DNA of 33,886 nt from an uncultured Planctomycetaceae bacterium. GTDB lineage: Bacteria > Planctomycetota > Planctomycetia > Planctomycetales > Planctomycetaceae. The translations under genes were made by a program, and so were the position numbers. Below the pieces are notes generated by a model. It searched no databases and was not told the origin of the DNA. It saw nothing but the letters and a program-made list of their open reading frames with translations. Positions 19,961 through 28,729 of this stretch are shown in pieces; position 1 is the stretch's first letter, and every line of letters starts with the position of its first letter. The stretch spans positions 1 to 33,886 of the forward strand of contig CAIYBH010000241.1 of the NCBI GenBank assembly GCA_903924405.1, given 5' to 3'.

Positions 19961-22900
19961 ATGTCAGTGCAGAAAAGTCGGATCGCACGTCTTCTGAAAA
20001 GACTGATCGGTGACTCCGGAGAACAGCGGAGTTTTCGAAAACGTTTGCGTCCGTCTGCTGGTTTAGTGGAACGTCTGGAGCAACGGCAGTTGCTGGTGGG
20101 GGACATCAACGGACAGGTGTACAATGACGTCAACCGGAATGCCATCAATGACGCGGGCGATCGCAGCCTTGCCGGTTGGACGGTCTTCGTCGATGCCAAT
20201 GCGGACAATCTGCTGAACGCCGGGGAACGCTTCACTACAACGGATCCGTCCGGGAAATACCTGATGACGGGACTTGTTGCTGGTTCCCGTCGTGTGGTTG
20301 TCGTGATGCAACCAGGTTATTCAACTCTTCCCGGGCGGACGAACGTTGTCACGGTGAACGTACGGGATCGCCGGACTGTGTCGGCGGATTTTCCGCTGGC
20401 CACAGCAGCGATCACGACCGGGCGAGTATCGGGAACGGTCTTTGAGGATCCCAACGAGAATGGGTTGAAGGATGCCGGCGATGGAGGCATTTCCGGCTGG
20501 ACTATTTTTGCGGACACGAACCGCGACGGATTATTGACCACTGGTGAGCCCAGCACAGTGACAAATACTGACGGTGACTATGTGTTGCCGACGGTTCCTG
20601 CTGGTACTGTGGACATCTACCAGATCCCGGTGGGTGGATATCGCACGACGGCTGGCGGTCTGTTTCCGCTGCAGAATGCTCCGAACTTTCGTACGGTCAG
20701 TCTTGTTGCCGGCGGCAGCGGAACGGCGACATTTCCCAACTGGATTCCGCAGGTGGGAACGATTCAGGGAACGGTCTGGAATGACATGAACGGGGATGGA
20801 TTGCGTGGGACAACAGAGGTCCCGCTGTCCGGTCAGACTGTTTACGTCGACCTGAATGCAAACGGCGTGCAGGATGCTGGTGAGCCGCAGCGACTGACCG
20901 ACCCTGCCGGGAATTATTCTTTTGTGGACATCCGCACAGGTGTGTACCAGGTGGCGGAAATTCTGCCGGCTGGGTTTATCACGTCAGAAGGGCGTCCGCA
21001 ATCAGTTTCAACCCTCGTTGTGCGTGCCGGCACGAGCGTAACAGACTTTTTCAATCTGCAGCCGCTGCTGGGATCGATTGCCGGAACATTGTGGAATGAC
21101 GTTGATGGCAACGGCGTTTTCAGTGCCACGGAACTGCCGCTGTCCGGCTGGCCTGTTTACTTTGACCTGAACAACAATGCTGTTCCCGATGTGACGGAGC
21201 CGCAGACGGTCACCGCTGCAGATGGGACCTATGGTTTCAGTGGAGTGAGCTATGGCACTCGAACCCTGCGTGTTGTGTCGCCACCGAACTGGGGGATCAC
21301 CAGTCCGGCTGCTGGCAGTCTGACGACCCGGTTGCTGAATGGCGAGAATCGCACGGGCGCGAACTTTGGTGCACGAGAACTGGTCGGAGTGATTCAGGGG
21401 GTTGTGTGGAATGACGACAACGGGGACGGAGTGCGGCAGACCGCGGAAACGGGGCTCCCCGGACAAACCGTGTATCTGGACACCAACTTCGATGGGATTC
21501 AGGATGCCGGCGAGCCGGTGGCCGTCACAGCGGCAAACGGTGCTTATTCGTTTACGCATATACCTACCGGTAACTGGCGAGTGACGGAGGTCGTCCCGAC
21601 TGGCTGGATCTCCACGATCGGCAAAGCAACTTCTGTGACTGTGTCGGTTGGAGTCGGGACAACCTCAACGGCCGACTTTTTCAATCTTCAGCCGCGACTG
21701 GGTTCGGTCAGCGGCATCGTCTTCAACGATGTGAACTCCGACGGACTGCTGAACGGGACAGATGCCGCGCTGGAAGGGTGGCTGGTGTACGCCGACCTGA
21801 ACGGCAATCGTGTTCCGGATGCGGGTGAACCGTCGGCGATTTCAGATCTGCTGGGGTCCTGGACGCTGCCAGGGCTGCCATATGGCAATACGAACATCCG
21901 TCAGGTGTCCCAGCCGGGATTCTCTGCCACAACATATCCCACCGGAGGCACGACATTTCTGCTGCTGAATGGCCAGGACCGCACGGGCGTGTCTTTTGGC
22001 AACCATGACCTGCAGCAGTTTGTCATCAACGGAACTGTGTTCAGTGACACGAATCTGAATGGTGTTCGCGATGCCGGCGAACGGGGGCTCAGTGGAGTCA
22101 CATTATTTCTGGACACCAACAACAATGGTGTTGCTGACGTTGGGGAACCGACGACCGTCTCCATTTCGGACTATTATTTTACGCCTGCGGTGAACGAAGC
22201 CGGCAACTATACGTTTACTCATCTTGGTCACGGGACATACACGATTCGTGAGTTGGTCCCGGCCTCGATGGAGGCGACCCCGCTGGTGGCTCGCGTGCGT
22301 ACCGTGACGCTGCCGTCGATCGTGCCGCCTGCCGCAGATTTCGCAAATGTCTTCCGGGCCAATGAAATTCACGGTGTCGTGTTCCACGATACGGATGACG
22401 ATGCGATTCTGGATGTTTCTGAGTACGTGCGGCCGGGGGTCCCCGTCTACATCGACCTCGACCGGGACGACATCTGTGATCTCGGTGAACCGGAAACCAC
22501 GACGGACCTTGATGGCGCCTACGGATTTGTCAATCTGACGCCCGGAGCCTACGTGGTTCGGGAGAAAACGCGGGCTCCGGGAGCATTCACGACGCCGCGA
22601 ACGGGTGGCGGTATCCTGTGGCCAGCCGGGACCAGCCAGGCATCTCGCGGCAACGTGACACCGACCAGTCTGACGATGTCTCTGGGGGCGGGTGAAGCCT
22701 TTGCGCAGACGGTGAGTCTGACGTTGCCGGCGGCCGGTAGTTTGTCCACGATGGTGGACGTATTCCTGTTGTTTGATGACACGGGCAGCTTCACCGCTAA
22801 CAGTCCGATCGTGCGTGCTGCTTTCCCGACAATCATCAGCACTCTGCAGGCATCGCTGCCGGGAGTGGATCTGGGATTCGGCGTGGGCCGTTTTGAGGAG

Positions 22901-25900
22901 TATGGTGCCTTTGCCGGAGAAACCGCGACCGGACGTCCTTTCACTCTGAATCACCCGATTGTGGAAAGCACGCGTCCCGGGTTTGCTGCTGCGATTCAGG
23001 CCGCACTGGATCGTACAACGCCCGGATTTGGTGGAGACGGTCCGGAAACAGATATCGAAGCTCTTTATCAACTGGTGACCGGACTGGGATTCGATGGCAA
23101 CAACAACGGGAATACGTCCGAGAGCGGTCCGGCTGGTCCGGCGGCAACGCAGCTGAATCCCGGAGTCAGCGGCGACGTGCCCTCCTTTGCTTCGTTCCAG
23201 GCAGACGCTGTCGGTAATGTGCTGGCACCTGCCGGGACGATTGGAGGAGCTGGATTTCGGCCGGGTGCTCTGCCTGTAATTCTGACGGCTACGGACATCG
23301 GATTTGCCTACCAGCCGAAGGGCGAACTCGTCGTTAATGGTGTCGACGGTGTGTCGCTGCCTGTCACCGCGTTGACTCAGACGTCCCGAGCCACAACGCC
23401 GCAGGGCCGTGGCGCCGGTCTGCAGGAGACCGTGACCGGTCTGAATGCTCTGGGGGCCCTGGTGATTGGTCTGGGAACCAATGCCATCACGAACGTGGAT
23501 CCTCGCCAGGGGCTTGAGTCGCTGGCCCGATTAACAGGGGCTGTGAATCGGTCCATAACGCCGATTGCCAATGGAACCCCGTCTCCGATTCTGCCGGGGG
23601 ACCCGCTGTACTTCCAGATCACCACAGGATTTGGGGCCACTGTTGCGGATGGGGTGACCAACGCTATTCAGAACGCCGTGACCAACGTGGCGATGGACAT
23701 CACGGTGCGGGCCTCGGATCCTCGGGTTGTGCTGGTGAATAACACGGGAATCATCCCCGCTGTGGGGGCGGGACAAACGGCAACATTCGACATTCAGTTC
23801 ATCGGTGATGGTCGACCAGCCCGATTCGACCTGCAGTTTGTTCGTGTCGGTACAGACGTCGTACTGGGCTCGATTCCCGTGGTCATGGGGACACCGATTG
23901 TCGGAGATGGCTACCAGTTTGATGACCTGCTTGACGGCGACATCCATCGCTCATCGCATTTCGGGCACTATGTGCCTAATGAGGCTCCTTCGTTTCTGGC
24001 AGGGCCCGATCTGACGGTCAACGAAGACGCGGGGGTTGTTGTTGTTCCCGCGTGGGCAACGGCGATAGCCGCGGGGCCGGCGACGGAATCACGACAGGCG
24101 GTCCGCTTTGTGGCCTCGAACAGTAATCCCGCCCTGTTTTCCACTCAGCCTTCTGTTGCGGCCGATGGTACGCTGACTTTCACCCCGGCTGCCAACGCCG
24201 CTGGAACGGCACTGGTGACCCTGTACCTGCAGGATGACGGGGGAATCGGGCCATTGGGTGTGGACAGCAGTCTGCCGGTCACATTCCTGATTTCCGTGTC
24301 CGCGGTGAATGACGTTCCGGTAGCCAGTGCCGACCAGTGGGAACTGCTGGAAAATACGACACTGACCGTCGCTGCTCCAGGTTTGCTGGCGAATGACACG
24401 GATGCTGATGGCGATGCCCTTGCGGCAGTTGCGATCGAACTACCGGCGCACGGCACGCTGGCATTGTCTGCAGATGGTTCGTTTGTATACACACCGACGC
24501 CCGGGTACTACGGCTCGGACTTCTTCACTTACAGTGCTGGAGATGGCTTTTCGGCGTCTGTTCCGGCGAGAGTCAGTCTGACGATCACCCACCTGAATCA
24601 GGTTCCCACGGTCGTGGACGACGCGTGGACGCTGCTGGAAGATACTCAGTTAACGGTGGCGACGCCCGGCGTGCTTGGAAATGACACGGACCCAAATGGC
24701 GATGTACTGGCAGTGCGACTGGCAACCGGGCCGGCGCATGGGACGCTGATCCTGAATGCGGATGGCTCGTTCCTTTATACCCCCGCAGCGGATTATTTCG
24801 GCACGGACACGTTTACCTATATCGTGAACGATGGTTTCGGGGATTCATTGCCGGGAACAGTGGTCCTGACGATCACGGGTGTGAATGACGCACCGATCGC
24901 TGTCGCTGATCGGTACACCATGGCCGAGGATGCAGTGCTGATCACTACCGGTGGCGGTGTCCTTGCCAACGATATCGACGTCGATGGGGACCCGCTCACA
25001 GCAGTGCGAGTGCTTGATCCGCTGCACGGTAACCTCGTTCTGAATGCGAACGGCAATTTCACCTACACCCCGGCCTTGAACTACTTCGGCGACGATGTTT
25101 TCACGTACTTTGTCAGTGATGGCCTGCTGAATTCGGCGACCGTGACCGTCAATCTTACCATCACTGCCGTTAATGACGCTCCACTGGGCACCGCAGACGC
25201 ATACTCGCTTAACGAGGATACCTCGCTGAGTATTCTGGCGCCGGGACTACTGGCGAACGACTCCGATCCGGAAGGTAGCGTGATCACAGCCATTCGGCGT
25301 ACCGGCCCGGCTCGAGGTACGCTGACGCTGAACGCGAATGGGGCGTTTACCTATGTGCCAGCCGCTAATTTCAGCGGGGCGGACAGTTTCACCTATTCAG
25401 TCAGTGATGGCCTGCTCGCTTCCGCTCCGATTACGGTCAGCCTGACGGTCGTTGCCGTCAATGATCTGCCGAACGCAGCAGACGATGCGTACTCCACCGA
25501 CTGGAATACGCCACTGACGGTTGCTGCCAGTGGTGTGCTGCTCAATGATCGTGACGCGGATGGCGATCCGTTGACGGCACTGATTGCTGCGGCACCAGCC
25601 CACGGAACAGTGACGCTGAACGCAAATGGGTCCTTTGTCTATGTTCCTGCTACCAACTACAGCGGACCGGACAGTTTTCAGTACTTCGCGTTTGACGGGA
25701 CTGGGAATTCCGCCGCTGCCGTCGTCTCGCTGACAGTGAATCCACCGCTGCTTGTGCCGAAGTTCTTTGTCGTTGATGCGACAAGTTCCAGCAACGTGCA
25801 GTATGCTGCAGATGGCACGCCCATCACCAGTACTCCCCTGAATCGTCTGAATACCATACCACGCGGTGTCGCGACTAATGCAACGGGAACCACATTCTGG

Positions 25901-26782
25901 GTGCTGGATTCCAGTGGGGATGTGTTCATCTATGATCGTGGTGGGCTGTTGCTGGGGCAATGGACACCTCTGAAGGTTGGAAAACCGGAGGGCATTACTG
26001 TCTGGGGCAACGACCTGTGGGTTGTCGATCCAACAGCAGATCGCGTTTACAGGTTCACTGGCGGCGCCTCTTTGCGAACGGGGCGGATCAACTTTACCTC
26101 TACGTTCCTGTTGAACCGGACCAATCTGAATGCGACGGACCTCGTGACTGACGGAACGCGAATCTGGGTGCTGGACGATACCCTCGCAACCGACCGTGTT
26201 TTCCGCTACTCGTCGGCAGGCGTGTTTCAGGGAAGCTGGACATTATCCCCGGTCGGACCAACTCCTTCCGGTATCACACTGGATCCGACAAACGTCAATC
26301 ATCTCTGGGTAGTGGATTCCACAACCGATCGTGTTTACCAGTACGACGGGGCCACCGCTTTAACGGCAGGAGCGGGTACGACCTCCGTATCATTCCCGCT
26401 GGCGTCCAATAATCTGAACGCCACGGGGATCGCAGATCCGCGTATTGGTGTGACTGAGGTTCAGGTGACCACTCCGGTAGCGGCAAATGCGCCTCACGCT
26501 GCCGCACCCCGAATTCGGCGGAATGCACCGACGCGGTCAACGTCTGAACAAACGGTCTCGAGGGCCCCTGCCTCCGGCCTGCCCGTCGCAGAGACGGCTG
26601 TCTCGGCTGAGCCTGACCCGTTTGTTGGGCCCGTTGCTCCCAAATCCACAAAGGTTCAGGGACGCAGCAATACCCCATTCACAGGGCTTCCTCGTTCGAC
26701 GGACGCGAGCTCGAAGGACCTGGATGACCTGTTCGCTACCGGTACGCTCCTGGCCGCATTGGACGCGCCGCCAGTACGCTGA
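19961..26782 (+). CDS. Giant modular surface protein (LEPR-XLL-like, SdrD repeats, vWA, cadherin-like repeats)
   Basis: 2273 residues from ATG 19961; the frame is open 70 codons further but without coding character. RLEQRQLL (38-45) is a variant of the planctomycete LEPR-XLL motif found near N-termini of exported giants. Next come eight SdrD B-like repeats starting near residues 49, 156, 268, 373, 478, 583, 689 and 803, each with a Ca-binding-like D-x-[ND]-x-x-x-x-x-D pattern. A vWA-like domain (about 930-1210) has a MIDAS-type DDTGS (939-943). An Ig-like stretch (about 1345-1445) is followed by five tandem-95/cadherin-like repeats of exactly 96 residues (1449-1928). A beta-propeller-like part (about 1933-2170) repeats the WVxD...DRVYxY pattern, and a Pro/Ser-rich tail follows. 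It is probably a Ca-stabilised cell-surface or matrix adhesin. An ABC/HlyD pair lies convergently downstream. Confidence 0.88.
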   Translation: MSVQKSRIARLLKRLIGDSGEQRSFRKRLRPSAGLVERLEQRQLLVGDINGQVYNDVNRNAINDAGDRSLAGWTVFVDANADNLLNAGERFTTTDPSGKYLMTGLVAGSRRVVVVMQPGYSTLPGRTNVVTVNVRDRRTVSADFPLATAAITTGRVSGTVFEDPNENGLKDAGDGGISGWTIFADTNRDGLLTTGEPSTVTNTDGDYVLPTVPAGTVDIYQIPVGGYRTTAGGLFPLQNAPNFRTVSLVAGGSGTATFPNWIPQVGTIQGTVWNDMNGDGLRGTTEVPLSGQTVYVDLNANGVQDAGEPQRLTDPAGNYSFVDIRTGVYQVAEILPAGFITSEGRPQSVSTLVVRAGTSVTDFFNLQPLLGSIAGTLWNDVDGNGVFSATELPLSGWPVYFDLNNNAVPDVTEPQTVTAADGTYGFSGVSYGTRTLRVVSPPNWGITSPAAGSLTTRLLNGENRTGANFGARELVGVIQGVVWNDDNGDGVRQTAETGLPGQTVYLDTNFDGIQDAGEPVAVTAANGAYSFTHIPTGNWRVTEVVPTGWISTIGKATSVTVSVGVGTTSTADFFNLQPRLGSVSGIVFNDVNSDGLLNGTDAALEGWLVYADLNGNRVPDAGEPSAISDLLGSWTLPGLPYGNTNIRQVSQPGFSATTYPTGGTTFLLLNGQDRTGVSFGNHDLQQFVINGTVFSDTNLNGVRDAGERGLSGVTLFLDTNNNGVADVGEPTTVSISDYYFTPAVNEAGNYTFTHLGHGTYTIRELVPASMEATPLVARVRTVTLPSIVPPAADFANVFRANEIHGVVFHDTDDDAILDVSEYVRPGVPVYIDLDRDDICDLGEPETTTDLDGAYGFVNLTPGAYVVREKTRAPGAFTTPRTGGGILWPAGTSQASRGNVTPTSLTMSLGAGEAFAQTVSLTLPAAGSLSTMVDVFLLFDDTGSFTANSPIVRAAFPTIISTLQASLPGVDLGFGVGRFEEYGAFAGETATGRPFTLNHPIVESTRPGFAAAIQAALDRTTPGFGGDGPETDIEALYQLVTGLGFDGNNNGNTSESGPAGPAATQLNPGVSGDVPSFASFQADAVGNVLAPAGTIGGAGFRPGALPVILTATDIGFAYQPKGELVVNGVDGVSLPVTALTQTSRATTPQGRGAGLQETVTGLNALGALVIGLGTNAITNVDPRQGLESLARLTGAVNRSITPIANGTPSPILPGDPLYFQITTGFGATVADGVTNAIQNAVTNVAMDITVRASDPRVVLVNNTGIIPAVGAGQTATFDIQFIGDGRPARFDLQFVRVGTDVVLGSIPVVMGTPIVGDGYQFDDLLDGDIHRSSHFGHYVPNEAPSFLAGPDLTVNEDAGVVVVPAWATAIAAGPATESRQAVRFVASNSNPALFSTQPSVAADGTLTFTPAANAAGTALVTLYLQDDGGIGPLGVDSSLPVTFLISVSAVNDVPVASADQWELLENTTLTVAAPGLLANDTDADGDALAAVAIELPAHGTLALSADGSFVYTPTPGYYGSDFFTYSAGDGFSASVPARVSLTITHLNQVPTVVDDAWTLLEDTQLTVATPGVLGNDTDPNGDVLAVRLATGPAHGTLILNADGSFLYTPAADYFGTDTFTYIVNDGFGDSLPGTVVLTITGVNDAPIAVADRYTMAEDAVLITTGGGVLANDIDVDGDPLTAVRVLDPLHGNLVLNANGNFTYTPALNYFGDDVFTYFVSDGLLNSATVTVNLTITAVNDAPLGTADAYSLNEDTSLSILAPGLLANDSDPEGSVITAIRRTGPARGTLTLNANGAFTYVPAANFSGADSFTYSVSDGLLASAPITVSLTVVAVNDLPNAADDAYSTDWNTPLTVAASGVLLNDRDADGDPLTALIAAAPAHGTVTLNANGSFVYVPATNYSGPDSFQYFAFDGTGNSAAAVVSLTVNPPLLVPKFFVVDATSSSNVQYAADGTPITSTPLNRLNTIPRGVATNATGTTFWVLDSSGDVFIYDRGGLLLGQWTPLKVGKPEGITVWGNDLWVVDPTADRVYRFTGGASLRTGRINFTSTFLLNRTNLNATDLVTDGTRIWVLDDTLATDRVFRYSSAGVFQGSWTLSPVGPTPSGITLDPTNVNHLWVVDSTTDRVYQYDGATALTAGAGTTSVSFPLASNNLNATGIADPRIGVTEVQVTTPVAANAPHAAAPRIRRNAPTRSTSEQTVSRAPASGLPVAETAVSAEPDPFVGPVAPKSTKVQGRSNTPFTGLPRSTDASSKDLDDLFATGTLLAALDAPPVR
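20105..22615 (+). repeat. Eight SdrD B-like repeats (about 315-340 bp each) within the giant gene
   Basis: Units begin at 20105, 20426, 20762, 21077, 21392, 21707, 22025 and 22367. Three successive steps are exactly 315 bp. Each encodes a [IV]xGxVxxDxN start and a DxNxxGxxDxGEP loop. Nucleotide sequence has diverged, so the array is old rather than freshly amplified. Confidence 0.88.
24305..25744 (+). repeat. Five 288-bp cadherin-like (tandem-95) repeats within the giant gene
   Basis: Units start at 24305, 24593, 24881, 25169 and 25457, each exactly 288 bp (96 codons) with no indels. Each begins VNDxP-type and contains LANDxDxDGDxL, GTLxLNxDGSFxYTPxxxYxGxDxFTY. They are diverged at the DNA level. 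Confidence 0.92.
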
Positions 26783-26825
26783 TCATCTCGGTGCTGAGAC
26801 GTCCGTTCAGACAGATGGGGACAAT

Positions 26826-26866
26826 TCGCGTCGAGTGCTGCTTCTACTGAAGTACACTCGACGCGA
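26826..26866. terminator. Long hairpin between convergent giant and HlyD genes, probable terminator
   Basis: A perfect 12-bp stem (TCGCGTCGAGTG 26826-26837 with CACTCGACGCGA 26855-26866) carries an inner CTTC/GAAG stem. It starts 44 bases after the giant gene's stop and lies between two convergent genes. The 3' side on the plus strand is only partly T-rich (TTCTTCCTGTCTTCC), so termination may be imperfect or bidirectional. Confidence 0.65.
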
Positions 26867-27037
26867 TTCTTCCTGTCTTCCTGAAGGGGTGATCCTGCGA
26901 CCGCCGTTGCAAGTCGGCAAAATGCTTGACTGCAGCAGCTGGGCGAGCGCGATCGGCGGGGCAGACGCATGAGGTCGCCAGATGCTATGACAGACCGCTT
27001 CTACCGAGTGGCACCGGAGGTCTTCTGGTGTCACTGT

Positions 27038-28483
27038 TCAGGCCTTGTCGCTCGAATCTCCCTTGTCGGGTTTGGCATTCATGGAAGGCCGAGGCGCGCC
27101 CTTTTCCCGGATGGCTTTCGGGTCATCCAGTGCCGGTGGGAATCCATTCAGCTGCCTCCAGACCTCAAACCACAGCGGGACCTGCTCGAGGAGCACCCAG
27201 CCGTTGGCACGGACACCCTGTCGCAGGTAGCGGTCTTCAGGCCATTCCATCAGATCTTTGGGGTCGGGCAGAACCTGGCAGCGAAATTTTCCCTTGCCGT
27301 CGTCGACCATATCGACAGAGGCGACGGTGCCACCGAAGGTGCCTACGGCGACTGACGGCCATCCGGCAAACTGAATGGCCGGCCAGCCTTCAAACTGCAG
27401 ACGGACGTGATCACCGGGATTCACCAGTGGCGCGTCGTTGCCATCCAGCCAGATCTGGACGGCTCGATCTTTCGTGTCCGGAACAATACGGCAGATGGGG
27501 TCACCTTTTTTCACCAGTTGCGTGCCGATATTCGGACTGATCTCGACGAGAAAGCCGTCGAATGGTGCGAGCACAATCTGCGTGCTCTGGCGAGCGACTT
27601 TGGACTGCATCTCCAGTCGCTCCTTTTCCATCTTTGCGACTTCAGACCGCGCTTTATCGAGAGCGCCCTCGTAGTAACTGACGTCGGCCATGGCTTTCTG
27701 GATGTAGGCGAGGCGATCATTCTGCTTCCCTTCAAGATCAGATCGGGACGCCGCGAAGTTTGCCGTTTCCTCCCGAACCTTCGCCTGGGACTCCATCAGT
27801 TTTCGTTCGGCTTCCTGAAATTTTTCCAGAGAGATGTTCTGTTGTTCGTAGAGGTTTCGAGCGCGTTCAAAGGCCGCCTGCAGCTGGGGGATTGCCGCAG
27901 AGGCCAGTGAGAGCTTCTGTTCGGCCGCGGAGACCTTTTCCATGGCGGCCTGCACGTAGGCATCCTGGGCTCTGGTGATCTGTACGGAAACTTCCCGGTA
28001 AGCGGTGAGCTGTCCCTGAGTCGCTTCCACGATCTTCTTGGATGCTTCCAGCATCACGGAGGTGTTTTCCAGCTGCCCTTCCAGTCGCGTGGAGTATTCG
28101 GCGTCGAGGTCCCGGATTTCGGCAAGAAACTCGCCGCGACTCACGCGGGCATTTTCCAGAAGTTCTTCATTCCAGCGAACGATCCGTCCTTCAATCGTTG
28201 CTTCCAGCACCTGCTGACGCTCACGGGGAGCGTAAGCGACCACATAGCCGGCTCCAGTGACGGTCTGCTGCCACGGAGCAAAACACATGACGATTGTGGT
28301 CAGTCCGAGCATCACCAGCAGCAACCACGCCGTGCGTCGCGCGAATCGAGACGAGCGCGTCAGTTGCAGGGATGGCATCATGGCGCCACTGACGGAGGAG
28401 GGGGTCAGGTTTGAACGCCTGCGTGAACCTGCGAACAGGAATTCCCCCGAGGTTGGTTCCTGAATTGTTTCTGCAGACATCAT
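27038..28483 (-). CDS. HlyD-family periplasmic adaptor (membrane fusion) protein
   Basis: 481 residues from ATG 28483 (ATG 28480 also fits; AAGGAG is 4 or 7 bases upstream). The cytoplasmic N-terminus is about 50 residues, and one membrane helix spans residues 52-70 (AWLLLVMLGLTTIVMCFAP). The periplasmic part opens with a barrel-sandwich half, continues with a long coiled coil rich in Glu, Lys and Ala (about 125-320), and closes the sandwich with VLAPFDGFLVEISPNIGTQL. A beta-barrel region follows. This is the architecture of adaptors in type I secretion and tripartite export. The ABC gene lies 246 bases upstream on the same strand, so they likely form one exporter. A sigma-54-like promoter sits in that gap, allowing separate expression. 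The tail is charged and Lys/Asp-rich. Confidence 0.9.
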   Translation of the reverse strand: MMSAETIQEPTSGEFLFAGSRRRSNLTPSSVSGAMMPSLQLTRSSRFARRTAWLLLVMLGLTTIVMCFAPWQQTVTGAGYVVAYAPRERQQVLEATIEGRIVRWNEELLENARVSRGEFLAEIRDLDAEYSTRLEGQLENTSVMLEASKKIVEATQGQLTAYREVSVQITRAQDAYVQAAMEKVSAAEQKLSLASAAIPQLQAAFERARNLYEQQNISLEKFQEAERKLMESQAKVREETANFAASRSDLEGKQNDRLAYIQKAMADVSYYEGALDKARSEVAKMEKERLEMQSKVARQSTQIVLAPFDGFLVEISPNIGTQLVKKGDPICRIVPDTKDRAVQIWLDGNDAPLVNPGDHVRLQFEGWPAIQFAGWPSVAVGTFGGTVASVDMVDDGKGKFRCQVLPDPKDLMEWPEDRYLRQGVRANGWVLLEQVPLWFEVWRQLNGFPPALDDPKAIREKGAPRPSMNAKPDKGDSSDKA

Positions 28484-28556
28484 TGAGCTCCTTTTGAGAC
28501 CGAACCTTTCGGTGCGATTTCTTTCCTGCCAGTTCCGTGCCTGATCGAGTTGTCTC

Positions 28557-28572
28557 AGCAACATCCCGGCCA
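28557..28572 (-). promoter_or_regulatory. Sigma-54 (RpoN) promoter of the HlyD gene
   Basis: On the minus strand TGGCCGGGATGTTGCT has GG (28571-28570) and GC (28559-28558) with correct -24/-12 spacing. The -12 context GATGTTGCTG is identical to the giant gene's promoter. The start of transcription would be near 28546, about 60 bases before the HlyD ATG. Confidence 0.55.
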
Positions 28573-28729
28573 CGCAAGTTGACACTTTGAACCATTTGCT
28601 GCAGGTTGGATCGGCGACTACTGCCCGCTCCGAACCCGCATATGAAAGACATTCTTTTCGTAAACTCTGGAAATGTGACCTTCGTGTTGGCGACCTGAGT
28701 TTCAGAACACTCAGTCCTGGCATTCTGCG

